Source: Leucocoprinus leucothites (lineage: Eukaryota; Basidiomycota; Agaricomycetes; Agaricales; Agaricaceae). Taken from it: 64,000 bases of DNA. The notes below the pieces were generated by a model. That model did no database searches and was not told the DNA's origin. It worked only from the letters and a program-made list of their open reading frames with translations. A program made the translations under genes and the position numbers. How positions within the stretch are numbered: the stretch's first letter is position 1; the number at the start of each line of letters is the position of its first letter. The stretch covers positions 124,001 to 188,000 of the forward strand of contig JAACJO010000035.1 in assembly GCA_013368445.1 (NCBI GenBank), read 5' to 3'. Positions 41,294-52,556 of the stretch are shown here, one piece after another.

Positions 41294-43257
41294 TTAGAAA
41301 GGGGAGGGCAGAGCTTTCTCTTCTTCTATTTCCTCTTCAAGAGTGCCTGTTTTGATCTTGTCCCCAGTATCAGCCTTGAGGGTGGCAGCAAACACAATCA
41401 CTCCCTTACAATGATGGGTCCAGGTTGTTGGGGGTGGAAGGGTAGGCCACTGGTCTTTGGAAACTTGGTGAAAACATGTCAGGAAGTTGTAAATGATTCC
41501 CTGAGACTTGAGAACCCAAGCACCAGTTTTGGCAGCAGTGAGAGGTGTGTCACAAACTAATCCTGCTTCTCTGCCACCCAGGACCACCTCTGCAGCTGTG
41601 AAAACCATGTCTACCTCCTCAAGGCTCTCTGCAAGGCCAGTCTCAACCCAGTAGTCAGGGTTGTCAGCATGGTAGTCCTGCATCTTGAGCAGGTCATGGG
41701 ACAGGTTGGATATGAGATGGGCAAAGCTCAAGGTAGAGAGCTACAGGTTGGCCAGAGCAGCCTCAACTTGGGTCCAAGCTATGCTGAGATGAACCAATCA
41801 TGAGCACAAATCTAATAAGAGACAATAAGCAAAAAATGTATAAAAAGAACTAGAAAAGTATTACTCACTGGTTCTGCTAGATGAGTGAAGCACTCACATC
41901 AATTTACTCAAGCTCTGGATGAGTAATGAGGGTTTGCAGTGGCTGCAGTGGGCAGCTCCCTTCTTGATACACCAATGGCAAGGGAACAGGGCCTCAGCCT
42001 CATCAGTGATCTTGTTCAAACCCTCAGGACCAGGAGGTCAGGTGAAGTCAATATGAGAGTGGTGGGTGCAGTGAGGAATGTGCTGAATAAAGCAAGTTAA
42101 ACATCACAGGTCTCTAGGACAGTACTTTTAGAAAGAATAAGAAAAGTTCAGCAGCAAAACAGATCAAGATGAGAATATAGCTTACCTTGAGAATGTCCAG
42201 TGGCAAATTATACAGATTGTGAGCCATCTTGATCAGTGGCAGGCCCACAGTGACACTGAAATCCCTGATGAGAATGTGCTTGGGGCAGTCTAGTTTATTA
42301 TCAGAAACACAGAAAGTGAGACAAACTAAACACAATACACTTTTTTCTGTAATCTTGTCTGGAGATAACTTGATACTGTCATTGGGAAAGGCAATGGAGT
42401 GAGAAGGGGTTACCATAGCAGCAGCTTTACCCTTTGTGATGACTGGGGGTGGTGCAGCAGCAACACTTTCTGATTTCTGAACCTTGCAAGGGCAAGGATG
42501 ACAAGCATCTGCAGCTGGAGCAGGGCATTTCTTTGAAGGGGTAGATGGTATCATGACAGGAGGTACTATGACCTCCATCTTGACATCAATGTCTTCCTCC
42601 TCATCAATTTCAGAGCTGGGAAGAATCTCAGGAACTAAGAACAAGAAAAGGTAAGTTAAAACAGAAGAAACAAGAATAACAAGTAACTCACTAGAGCTGC
42701 CTGTTGAAGTCCCAGCCTGGAGGAGTGGAGTGTGTGGTTGCAATGGTCTGGGTGGTCACAACAAGATGGATGTAGGAGCAACTGAGACCAATGATGCTGA
42801 AGGGTCATGGGTGCAGAGAGTATCATGCCAAAAGTTGACTTGGGACACAGGTTCTAAGTCCTGAATATAGGACAAGGTAGCAGAATCAATAGGGATGCAC
42901 TGGCAAGTGTGTCAGATGTGCTCTGGACAGTCTACAAGTATTTGTGATTGATTTGTTGATGTGTGAACTTAGAGTTGATGCAGAGGTTGCTTAGTCAGTT
43001 GTAGATCACCTGACTGGATGTTCAACTTTCCTGTGGACACTTTCTTGACTCTCAGTCATTTACAGTTGTCCACAGATTCCTGTGTGAGTTGTGAGCTCCC
43101 TGGGCAATTTCTCTGGTTTCTAGGACCTCCTACACATCTCCTGTGTGTCACCCTCTAACAAAGTGGCCTCTTCCATGAAATGACAGAGGTGAGCCTTGGG
43201 AGGCATTCCAGCAGGGAGGTTGAAGACAGAAAGGGGGGGACCACATTCAGAGGGCAT
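41294..43257 (-). pseudogene. Decayed multi-exon gene with Cys motif, transposon-associated
   Basis: A minus-strand gene reconstructable through introns. Start MPSECGPPLSVFNLPAGMPP at 43257, to HFMEEAT, where a solo LTR with TSD is inserted. Removing it gives CQCIPIDSATLSYIQDLEPV in frame. Later introns show GTGAGT...CTTAG (about 42689-42637), GTGTAT...AACTAG (about 42345-42290) and GTAAGC...TTCAG (about 42184-42081). Coding blocks include IPSTPSKKCPAPAADACHPC and FPCHWCIKKGAAHCSHC (C-x2-C-x7-C-x2-C). The last block (41731-41294, MSFAHLISNLSHDLLKMQDY) is open and helix-rich. Two TGA/TAG stops disable it. I do not recognise the family. It may be the antisense gene of N or of another element. 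Confidence 0.55.
42910..43160. repeat. Solo LTR of the 251-bp family, with TSD
   Basis: TGTCAGATGTGCTCTGG...CCCTCTAACA, flanked by AAGTG at 42905-42909 and 43161-43165. It is over 90% alike by eye to 16059-16309. It splits an exon of the minus-strand gene, and its removal rejoins the reading frame, so it inserted into a once-coding sequence. Confidence 0.92.
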
Positions 43258-43371
43258 TGTGAGAGTAAGGAAGGAAGAGAGAAGGGCCTCTAGCGAGCAG
43301 GTTTGACCATTTATATAAACAATCAGATGAAGTTTGGAAGTGCCATTTAAGGTTACCTCACAATACCTCAT

Positions 43372-45475
43372 GTTGTTCTAGGCTGTTCCAGAGCCTGGAA
43401 TGACTTAACTTGCAAGAACAAGCCAATCTCTCCATGGTGGACATGTAGGAAGAGTACAAGAACCAGATATAAGATAGAAAGATTGGCACCTAAGGCAATC
43501 AGAGCCCAGGGAAGCTCTGATGTCGAGAACTTGACATTAGAGACCAGAAAGAAACTGGGTTCCATATTGAGAAATTCCATCAGATTATTCCCAATCCCAT
43601 CAGATTGCGACCAAATACAGTAACTAGATCATCTTAGCCATCAATACTGGACCTGGTGAGTTGATACTCACTGGCATTAAGTCTAGAAGGTGCTACTACA
43701 GCAGAATGTACTGGAAAGTCATGGAGATAAGCTGTACAAAACATTGACAATGCAGAAACAGTCAAGAGACTGCAAGGGATGAGGTTAGATCCTCACTATT
43801 GAGGAGTTGTGGTCACTATTGAGTCAGTGCAAGTTATACCAAGTCAAAAGCAACAAGAGAGAGATCCAGCAATAAGTAGACTGAGGGCAGTCATCTATAG
43901 TGATAGGGAGATGATACAGCCAACATCCATATAAACCTATAAACACATATTTTGACATTCTATACCATCTAGAAGGGTCATCTCGAAGCTACTAGATTCT
44001 GTATAAGACTATCAAGAGACCTCCCTCATGACTAGTACAGCTGTAGTGAGGAAGTGAAAACTGTAGCTACAGTGCTATTGATGTCTCAAGGATTAGTGAC
44101 TATAGAATGGTTTCGCTATTTGGCAGTCATGATAGTGAACATATCCTATGATCAACTATGATCTCGACTCCTTGTGTTCAATATAGAGGAGTAGTGACAA
44201 AGCTGTGAGGTCTTCACAAATAGAGTTTTAACCTTTGCTACCATCATTAGCAGGATAGCTATTGAAGAGTATGACTACATTAATAAGCATACAATAGACT
44301 CTTGAAGAGACCACAAGCCTTGCTGATATAATAGTGATCAACCCTTCCAAGGATTACTCTGTCAGTATCTGTCAGCACAACATAGTGATCACTCTGGAAC
44401 ATTGTTGAGACTGTCACCAGACCCCATAAGCTTATAGAGCATATGATAATAAGCAGTGGCAACACAGTGGCAGTCCATTGGGATAATAGCCAACTGAAGA
44501 AACACTGTAGCAATAACTTCATAATCATACCAGGCACAAGATCCCTATCTAGAGCACATGAATGGACAATATTTCCTCTATTTTTCCTATTGGACAATGT
44601 ATTCAGGTTAGATGCTTATAGTTACCAAGTTGTATTCCTTTTCTAGACATTCCTGACAATATAAAAAGGCCTTGCAAGTGTATGGTGCAGCAAGGAAACC
44701 CCACCTACTGTAGCTATGCTTAGAAGGTCATGTAAAGCAATAATCTAACATTCTTGAATGCAATTAAGTGGTCTTCTCTTCAGTCTTTGACCAGTAGCAA
44801 GTCAAAAGCAATATAATCAAGTTCTATCTACAAGATTCCTATATGTTGGGAGTGAAGTTTGATTGCAAAGATCACTATTGAGTGTATTGACTACATATCA
44901 ACCAACAGTCACAGAACCTGTTGGGTATGATTCTGGTGCATTCTATAGAGCTGTCAGATATGGGTGTTGAGTAGCAAGCTCATACATTGCGATATTGAAG
45001 TATTGCATTCTTGAGGACCTATAGAAGGTGGATCACAACACTGTTGGATCAACTAGTTATTCTTGAGCAGCATTGTCTTGTCAGAAACTTTCCCCATATT
45101 AACTCTATTTTCTTCTTGTCTTGACCCCAATCTCTCAATACCCCTTGTGTTATTTCATTGGTTCTTCTATTGAGGAACATTCTCCTCTTGTGAAATACTC
45201 CCCACAAACTTGCAAAGCATGTAGCAATGTATTTTAGTGGTTATGTGTGGTGTGGTGTTATATATAAATTTCACTTTCAGTCCACTATCTATGTTTCTGC
45301 CTCTTCAGTGTCCTTTGGTCATAGACCATTAAAGAATTGGAAAACACCTTTTGAGAAAGAACATCACTGTGAGATTCATATAAGTTCAGAGTGTGATGAA
45401 GTCTGGAAAAGACTTATAAGCTGTATATTGCATCTAGTATCCAGGAGTGGTACTAGTCAGTGTCAGTTGTATTGT
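43372..45475. other. No assigned feature
   Basis: Low-CpG DNA with many short ORFs but none with a motif I recognise. Fragments such as RLQGMRLDPH on the plus strand hint at old retroelement coding sequence. A stretch near 45195-45300 (CCACAAACTTG..., TTTCTGCCTCTTCA) resembles 46300-46420, which suggests a diverged duplicate of some 120 bp. Confidence 0.5.
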
Positions 45476-46080
45476 TGTCAAGAACTGGGTTACTAAAGGA
45501 CGGGGGACGGAGCCGATGTTCAGGACCAGGTGTCTAAGACAGAGGAGCAGAGATGACTGATCCAGTTGCTGAATATGGGAGTGGGTCTTGGCCTCAACTT
45601 ATGTGTTGTGCCACTACTGACGCTGACTCAGATTTCAGAAATAGATAGAGATGGAAGGGTGAGGAGAGAGCAGAGGTCAGACAAGGTAGTAACACATGAC
45701 TTAGTCAATTATCAGACTGAGGAGTATGGTACAAGTTTGACTACTTATATATGAGACAGTAGATAGGATCAGGTAGTAACAAAACAAAGGTATTGCAGAA
45801 AAAGGATAAGAGCAGAATTATTGTCTAACATTTCAGAAAGGCTAGAAGATAAGAATATCCAAGACATCAGAAGGGGACTAAAAATGACAAGGGGAATGGA
45901 ATATGACATGACATGGGAAAGTCCAAATACAATGCACAAGAAGACACAGGGCAAAGAAGAAGGGTGAAGTGAATGAAGTGGAAGCGAGCTGATGCAATGA
46001 GATGGAAAGCAAAGCATACATAAAAAGATTCTAAGTAAGGTATTGCCAACCGGGCCAGTCAGGAGGATCGGGTCATGACA
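45476..46080 (-). repeat. Solo LTR, diverged relative of the K LTR
   Basis: 605 bp with TGTCAAGAACTGGG at one end and GATCGGGTCATGACA at the other, flanked by ATTGT (45471-45475, 46081-46085). Blocks such as CCTCAACTTATGTGTTGTGCC and TCAATTATCAGACTGAGGA match the complement of the K LTR, so it lies in minus orientation. Much of the middle is unalignable by eye, pointing to a separate subfamily. Confidence 0.82.
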
Positions 46081-46420
46081 ATTGTGCCAATTGTTAGTGA
46101 AAGTGATGATTCACAAATACCAGTCTATTACACTGCTGCATTCTAAGGGACTTGTAGTTGTGCAGCATTGCATAACAAGGATCATCAAGTACCTTTTATG
46201 AACTGGTCATTCCAGTACAAAACTGGTCTATAGACAACTTCCACTATCTATCATTATCAACCTTTGCACTTTTGCTAAACACCCTTCTTTATTGATTAAC
46301 CTCCCACAAACTTGTATTGAGTTTAGGAGTGTTGGTTGTTATTGTTATTATTGTTACCTATCATTCACTATCTGACTACCTTCCCTTTATTACCTTAACA
46401 TCCATATTTCTGCCTCTTCA

Positions 46421-47237
46421 ATGCTTGATTCCCTTTGGGGCCCACTTCATGGGACATACAATACAGCTTCTGGTAGGCCAGTTGATGTGTCAGTATTAGA
46501 GGACCTTCTATCTCTTGATGAGAGAGATTGGGTCCCCTTCTTGAGGGCTGAGGCATGGGACACACTTAGGGCATGTTTCTCATGCTCAGCACCTGGTCTG
46601 GACCACATCACATGGGCCCATCTGAAGGACATCCTGGTCAATTCTGACATCATGGCTGTCTTTCTATCTGTTGCCAATGCCTGCCTCACAGTTGGGTACT
46701 GGCTAACACACCTTAAGAAGTCTGTCTCAGTTATCATCCCAAAACTGGGCAAACCTTCCTATTCTATGCCAAAGTCATTCAGGCCCATTGTCCTCCTGAA
46801 TACACTTGGCAAACTTGTTGAGAAGATGCTCAGTGCTTAGCTTCAGTTTAACAGTGTCAAATATGAGATCTTCCATTCTAACTAGCTTGGCAGTATATGC
46901 CCAAGATTTACTGAGGATGCTGGTCTATTCTTGACTCACCTTGTTCATGCAGGCTTGAAGACTAGCTGTGTCACTTTTAACATTGTGCAGTTCTTCCCAT
47001 CTCTGAACCATGACATGCTCATAGCTATTCTTGCAAAGCAGGGGTTTCCACCCAACATGTCAGACTTCTTTGCTTCATACCTAGTTGGGAGGGAGACACA
47101 TTACCTCTGGGGGGCAGACTCTTCTAGCAACTTTGCAGTCAATGTGGGCATGGGACAAGACTCGGCCCTCTCCCTGGTCCTATTGGCATTATACCTAGCT
47201 CTGGCCATCTGGCTTTTTGAACAGCAAGCTACCCATC
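46421..47237 (+). pseudogene. LINE O fragment: reverse transcriptase
   Basis: Plus-strand RT N-terminal half: LWGPLHGTYNTASGRPV, SAPGLDHITWAHLKDIL, VIIPKLGKPSYSMPKSFRP, FNIVQFFPSLNHDM and GMGQDSALSLVLLAL. It is the same subfamily as LINE I and LINE Q. Stops fall after KMLSA and FHSN. Upstream and downstream parts are lost. At 47237 it meets the reverse tail of another LINE. Confidence 0.85.
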
Positions 47238-47308
47238 CTTTTTTTTTAAAAAAATCATTGATTTATTATGCAGGGCATGATAACAGTCCACACCCAACAA
47301 CTACTAGT
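47238..47308 (-). mobile_element. Extremely 5'-truncated LINE/ORF1-only tail
   Basis: About 70 bp. The minus strand reads GGGTGTGGACTG..., AATAAATCATTGATTTTTTT then A. This is the shared 3' terminus of the ORF1-only elements at 16985 and 19110. It sits exactly between LINE O and the K2 chromovirus. No TSD is detectable. Confidence 0.7.
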
Positions 47309-49455
47309 CTTTTCTTGGTTTTGCTGATTTCTATCAATGCTTCATCTACAACTACTCAGATATCATCATCCCACTTATGTGCCTCACCCAAAAAGTGTCT
47401 AGGTGGAGCTTCAACAAATGATGTCACAAAGCCTTTAACTCCCTCAAAGAAGTGTTCACTACTGCTCCTATCCTCACTCACTGAATACCCAATGCTCAGA
47501 TCATCATTGAGACTGATGCTTCCAATGATGTGCTTGCTGCTATCCTTTCCATTGTCACAGATGACAACAAAGTTCACCCAATTGTGTTCCATTCCCACAC
47601 CTTCAACATAGCCAAGTTAAACTATAACACTCATGACAAAGAGCTCCTTGCTATCTTCAAGGCTTTCTGCATCTGGTGGCATTACCTTGAAGGAGCCACA
47701 CTTCCTATTGACATTGTTACTGATCACAAAAACCTAGAATACTTCTGCACTATGAAGATCCTAACTTGTCGACAGGCTCATTGGTCTGAGTTCATATCAC
47801 AGTTCAACCTTATCATCTGTTTCCAACCCAGCCAACTTGAAACCAAGCCTGACACTCTCACTAGATGATGGGACATCTACCCTAAAGGGGGGAATAATGG
47901 CTATGCTTCAGTCAATCATCATAATTTCTATCCAGTATTTTCACATGAACAGTTAGCAGCTTCAGTTCAAGCTACCTATTTTTCCACACCTTCCCTTTGC
48001 ACTGCCACAATTCTAGATCTTGAGAAACTTCACTCTGATATTCTTATCTTGCTTCCTCAAGACCTGATTGCATCTACTCATATCACTCATCCTGAAGGCC
48101 ACTGGTCAGTTGATTTTGCTGGTTTCCTTCAGCTCAACAATAGGATCTATGTATCTACTGTCAACAACCTTTGACTCAGTTCTACAATACAAATATGATC
48201 ACATCCTTTCTGGCCATTCCAGTCAGAACAAGACCCTCAAACTCATCCAATACAAGTACACCTGGCCTGATATCTGATCTCAGGTCAAGGCTTTCTGTAA
48301 ATCCTGTGTTACCTGCATATGATCCAAGTCTCAGTGCTATAAGCCATATAGTAACCTCAAGCAACTCCCCATTCCTGAACACCCTTAGAATTCAATTTCA
48401 ATGGACTTCATTGAGAAACTCCCTTCCTCCTCTGGCTTTGACACCATCCTCATTATTGTCAACTGACTCTCCAAACAGGCTGTATTCATTCTGACTTATG
48501 ACACTATTACTTTGGCAGAACTGGCATGATTATTCATCATTCACATATTCTCTAAGCATGGTGTTCCTTCTCATGTCACTTCTGATCATGATTCAGAGTT
48601 CATCTCATGCTTCTTCCATTCTCTTGGAACAGCTCTGGACATGCACCCCCACTTCACATTTGGTTATCATCCTGAAGGTGATGGACAGACAGAATGAACT
48701 AACCAGATGCTAAAGCAATATCTTTGTGTTTACTGCAACTATCAACAGAACAACTGGTCTGACCTCCTCCCACTTGCAGAATTTGCATACAACAACATGG
48801 CCAGTGCTACCACTGGAATTTTGCCTTTCTTTGCCAACAAGGGTTATTACCCTAACATTACAGTCCACTGTGCATGCAACTTCACAGTCAACCTCAACAA
48901 ATTACACACTACTCTCAAAGCTGAGATAGCCACTGCTCAAGAACATTACCAATGATCTGCTGATGCCCATTAGTTACCAGCCCTGGAGTTCAAAGTTGGC
49001 CAGAAAGTTTTTGTGAAAGCTTAATTCTTCCACACTACCAATCCACCCAAGAAGCTTTCCAAAAAATATCTTGGTCCATACAAAATCATTTCTCAACCTG
49101 GCTCTCACTCATTCACCATTTGCCTTCCAGATTCCATGCATGCTGTTCATCCCATCTTTGATGTTTCCATGCTTGAGCCAACCACAACTAATACATTTGC
49201 CAACTGCACAGAACCAGCTCCTGCTCCTGTTGTTATTGACAGCAAGCTGGAATATGAGATCACCTACATCATAGACTCAAAGATTGATTGATGTTGCATA
49301 TGCAAACTTCTTTACAAGGTCATCTGGTTGGGATATGAAGATACTAACAAAGAATCTTCATGGTTACCTGCTACCAAACTTACATATGTAGCTGAACTTC
49401 TTTCTGACTTCCATTCAGCTTATCCTGATAAGCCTGGTTTGCTTCTGTTACCCTA
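47309..49455 (+). pseudogene. K2 RNase H, integrase and chromodomain
   Basis: RNase H remains: IETDASNDVLAAILSIVTDD, ELLAIFKAF and DIVTDHKNLEYF. Integrase: SMDFIEKLPSSSGFDTILI, then TSDHDSEF keeping the Asp. HPEGDGQTE is preserved here (about 48670-48700), unlike K1, and is followed by a stop. The chromodomain block LLYKVIWLGYEDTNKESSWLP lies near 49310-49380. Stops are frequent, almost all TGA or TAG at Arg, Gln or Trp positions. Confidence 0.85.
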
Positions 49456-49755
49456 GATCTCTTTTGGCTATGTACTTTCATTATCTGTTCTCTGATATCA
49501 GCTCACTCATTTTTCTTATCTGGACTTAGACAATTTTTTGTATTTCTTACTTATCTGCTTCTTATTTACACCAATAGCCTCATTTCCCTCTCATCTTTCT
49601 TTTCACTTTGGATGTTCCTATTCACACTTTAATGACCAAGAAAATGCAAAAATCATTATCCACAAGTCCAATGCCAGAAGCACACAAATAGGATATGTGA
49701 TATGAATACAATTAAGAAGCCAAGCCTAGAATGAGGAACAGGGGGGATGAGACAA

Positions 49756-51009
49756 CTACTTACTACCATTCTCACCCTCATTCTCACCCTTACCTTCTTC
49801 CTCTTCAGCCTCTCCCTTATCTCCAGACAGAGCATCTGATGTCTCTGGTATAGTTTCTTTTTAGTGGCCAATTTGGCATCCAACTCCATCTGTGCCTTTT
49901 CATGTGCCTCATCATCCATCACTTTGTCACCCAGGACAAGCATGTTATAGAACTCTTCAAAGTCCTTGGCCAGCCCATCCACAACCTTGGTCTGGGAATA
50001 GATACTTGATACTGCTGCCAAGTGCTGCATCCCCAACTTGGCTCAAATTCTCTTCAACTTCTTCAGGATAGCCAACTGCACAGCCCAGGTCTTCCTCTGC
50101 TCAACAATGAGCTTGTATGTTTGCTCATGAGGCTGTTTGTCAGCCTCTATCAGAACTGCATACTTCTGCTTTGAAGTGCAGCACAGCTCACACATGTACT
50201 TGCCACTGTGGATGTTTTCAGTTGATCAGCCAAACCAAGGAATTGGGAGTTACTCATGTGTCACTTTGCTCAGTGCAGTTCTTGCCCAAACACAAGCACT
50301 GCCCACACACATTATCTCTGCCCATCTTTATCTTTCCTCCCTTGACATCATAGTTTCTGCATTTTCAGAGGGTGGCAGTTTCATCTCTTCTATCCCCACC
50401 CAAACCTGAGCCAGGCATCCACAGCAGGTTGTTGTCTTGATCATCTAATTCCATAAGTTGGTACTTGGAGGGACCAGCAGCTGCACTCCATTGAATTAGC
50501 CTGGCTGTCTCAGCTGGCCCACTCATCAGTTTCACACAAGGTTTTTGAACCCCATTTCCCACCTTTGCATTTTCTGTCATTTTCTTCTTCTTTGTCAGAC
50601 TCTCCACTATCTCCACTTCCACCTCCATCACTGTCCTCTTTCCTTTCCCCTTCTCTTTCTCCTGTCTTTCCTTTTCCTTCTTTTCAGCCTCTAATCAAAT
50701 CCACTCTGTGAGCTCAGCCTCCTCCTCTCTTTGCAGCTGTGCAGCATCTTCAGCCTCTTTTATCTTCCTCTCTGCCTTTTCCACCTCTCAATGTTTCTTC
50801 TCAACCATTTTCTTCCTCAACTCTTCCTTCCTCTGTTGCCACTCTTCCTCTGCTCATTTCTTTTTTGCAGCTTCCTCAGCCTCCCTCCTTTTGTGATCCT
50901 CCTTCTTGGCCACTTGACAAGTGTCCTCTTCCTCCATCTTGTGAAGTTCCTCCTCCAGGTCATTGTTGGATATCAGATTGGAATCCTGGGTAGTGGAAGT
51001 AGGTGCCAT
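49756..51009 (-). pseudogene. Antisense accessory gene of K2
   Basis: Colinear with the K1 antisense gene. Start MAPTSTTQDSNLISNNDLEE at 51009, coiled coil with EEWQQRKEELRKKMVEKKH, then AAGPSKYQLMELDDQDN, and cysteines in VCGQCLCLGKNC and CELCCTSKQKYA-type remnants. At the K1 intron donor (GTGAGT) this copy reads ATGAGT, so splicing would fail. The acceptor side CATCCACAG is kept. The third Cys (TGC) corresponds to CAC in K1. Both can arise from CGC, so that Cys may not be ancestral. Confidence 0.72.
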
Positions 51010-51138
51010 GGTAATATTAGGGGATTAAGTTGTGAGAAAGTTTAATTTTTTCCTCAGAGCGGAATTTATATGGAGTTTGAATTGGTTTCCACAATCAAGT
51101 CACATGGCTTTGAGGGCTCAGCTCTAAGGGGGGAATAC

Positions 51139-51685
51139 TGTCATGAGCCAATCCTCAAGAACAGCTTATGATTCAGACTTGGTATTATTTCATAAACTTT
51201 TATCTGCTTTCACATATCAGTTTTATTGGTCTTTCACCTTTGGACTTATTCTGATATCTTCCATTTTATTAATTTATACTGCCTTGACAAAATTTCTGAC
51301 AACCATTTAATAGTAAATTTTATATCTTCTAGCCTTGTAAAATCTGTAGACTCCACTTTGATTATTTCTCCATTTACCACTTTGCTTGTTTTCCTTATCC
51401 AATCCTATATTCCACATTGTATATAAGTAGCACAACTTTGTACTTGGATTCCTCAGTCTGATAATCAACTTAGTGATATGCTACTTTCCTCTGCTCTCTG
51501 TTCATCCTCTGTTCTCTCCTCTCATCTGAAATCCAGGTCAAGTGTCAGTAGTCAGCACAACACATAAGTTGAGGCCACGACTTGCTCCCACATCTGACAA
51601 CTGGCTCCTATCTTACCTCTGTCATATCTCTGTTTACCTGGTCTCTGACGTTGGCTCCCCACCTGTAGCATTTGTGCATTTAACA
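51139..51685 (+). repeat. K2 3' LTR
   Basis: 547 bp, TGTCATGAGCCAATCC...GTGCATTTAACA, preceded by GGGGGGAATAC (polypurine tract). It includes the TATA-like GTATATAAGTAG at about 51419-51430 that K1 lacks. Positions that are CG in the solo LTR at 7863 are mostly CA or TG here. Confidence 0.93.
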
Positions 51686-51694
51686 CTGGGGTAC

Positions 51695-51826
51695 TGTTAA
51701 GCATGCAAATGCTATGGATAGGGGAGCCAACATCTGGGACTGGATGGACAGAGGTAGGACAGAGATAAGGCAGGGGCTGGTTATCAAATACAGGAGTGGG
51801 TCATGGCCTCAACTTATGTGCTGTGC
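51695..51826 (-). repeat. Partial K LTR (132 bp), minus orientation
   Basis: TGTTAAGCATGCAAATGC... to CTTATGTGCTGTGC equals the first ~130 bases of the complete minus-strand LTR that follows. It is a direct partial duplicate joined head-to-tail to it. The remainder of this copy is not found on the far side, so a nested insertion does not explain it. Confidence 0.75.
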
Positions 51827-52384
51827 TGTTAAACATGCAAACACTATGGGTGGGGAGCTGATGTCAGAAACCAGGTAAACAGAGATATGATAGAGGTAAG
51901 GTAGGAGCCAGTTGTCAGATGTGGGAGCAGGTCGTGGCCTCAACTTATATGTTGTGCCAACTACTGATGCTTGACCTGGATTTTAGATGAGAGGAGATAA
52001 CAGAGGACAAACAGAGACCAGAGGAAAGTAGTGTATTGCTAAGTTGATTATCAGACTGAGGAATCCAAGTACAAAGTCATGCTACTTATATATGATGTGG
52101 AATACAGGATTGGATAAGGAAAACAAGCAAAATAGTAAACAGAGAAATAATCAAAGTAGAGTCTGCAAATTTTAAGGGGCTAGAAGATATAAAATTTACT
52201 ATTAAACAGTTGTTAGAAAATTTCAACAAGGTAGTATGAATTAATAAAATGGAAGATATCAGAATAAATCTGAATGCGAAAGACTGATAAAACTGATGTA
52301 ACTAATAGGCAAAAGCAGATAAGAGCTCATAAGAATATTACCAAGTCCAAACTGTCAGCTGTTCTTGAGGATCAGCTTGTGACA
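51827..52384 (-). repeat. Solo K LTR, minus orientation
   Basis: 558 bp from TGTTAAACATGC to CAGCTTGTGACA, the complement of the K LTR. With the K2 3' LTR (51139-51685) it forms a large imperfect inverted repeat with a ~140-bp spacer. No 5-bp duplication is visible at its ends. Confidence 0.85.
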
Positions 52385-52556
52385 CCCAGGTGCAGTGCAT
52401 TACTACTAGCTGCCTTCCTGATCACAGAGCTTCACCCAGCCAAAAGCCTACCTTACCTCACCCAGGAGGGAACTGACCTGAACCTGCAGAACAGTTAGCA
52501 GTGTGGGACAGGACTCACCAGAACCCAGCAGACCCCAAAAGGCATGTGACAGAGTA

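Larger units (their letters stand above)
47309..51685 (+). mobile_element. Ty3/gypsy chromovirus K2, 5'-truncated
   Basis: Second K copy, beginning in the RT thumb (SLFLVL in the shifted frame; K1 equivalent at 21349). It runs through RNase H, integrase, chromodomain, antisense gene, polypurine tract and 3' LTR, colinear with K1. It is more decayed than K1 at many sites but not the same ones, so the two copies inserted or decayed independently. Confidence 0.9.

Noticed and set aside
44280..44597. 105-aa minus-strand frame with hydrophobic segments.
   Set aside because: No homologue, splice context or neighbouring coding signal that I can recognise. Similar lengths arise by chance in this AT-rich stretch.
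49756..50310. A complete Gal4-type Cys6 cluster in the K antisense protein, based on K2 (CGQCLCLGKNC).
   Set aside because: The third Cys (TGC) and the extra Cys (TGT) of K2 are His codons (CAC, CAT) in K1. Both pairs follow from CGC/CGT by CpG decay, so the ancestral residues were probably Arg. Only J shows the full spacing.
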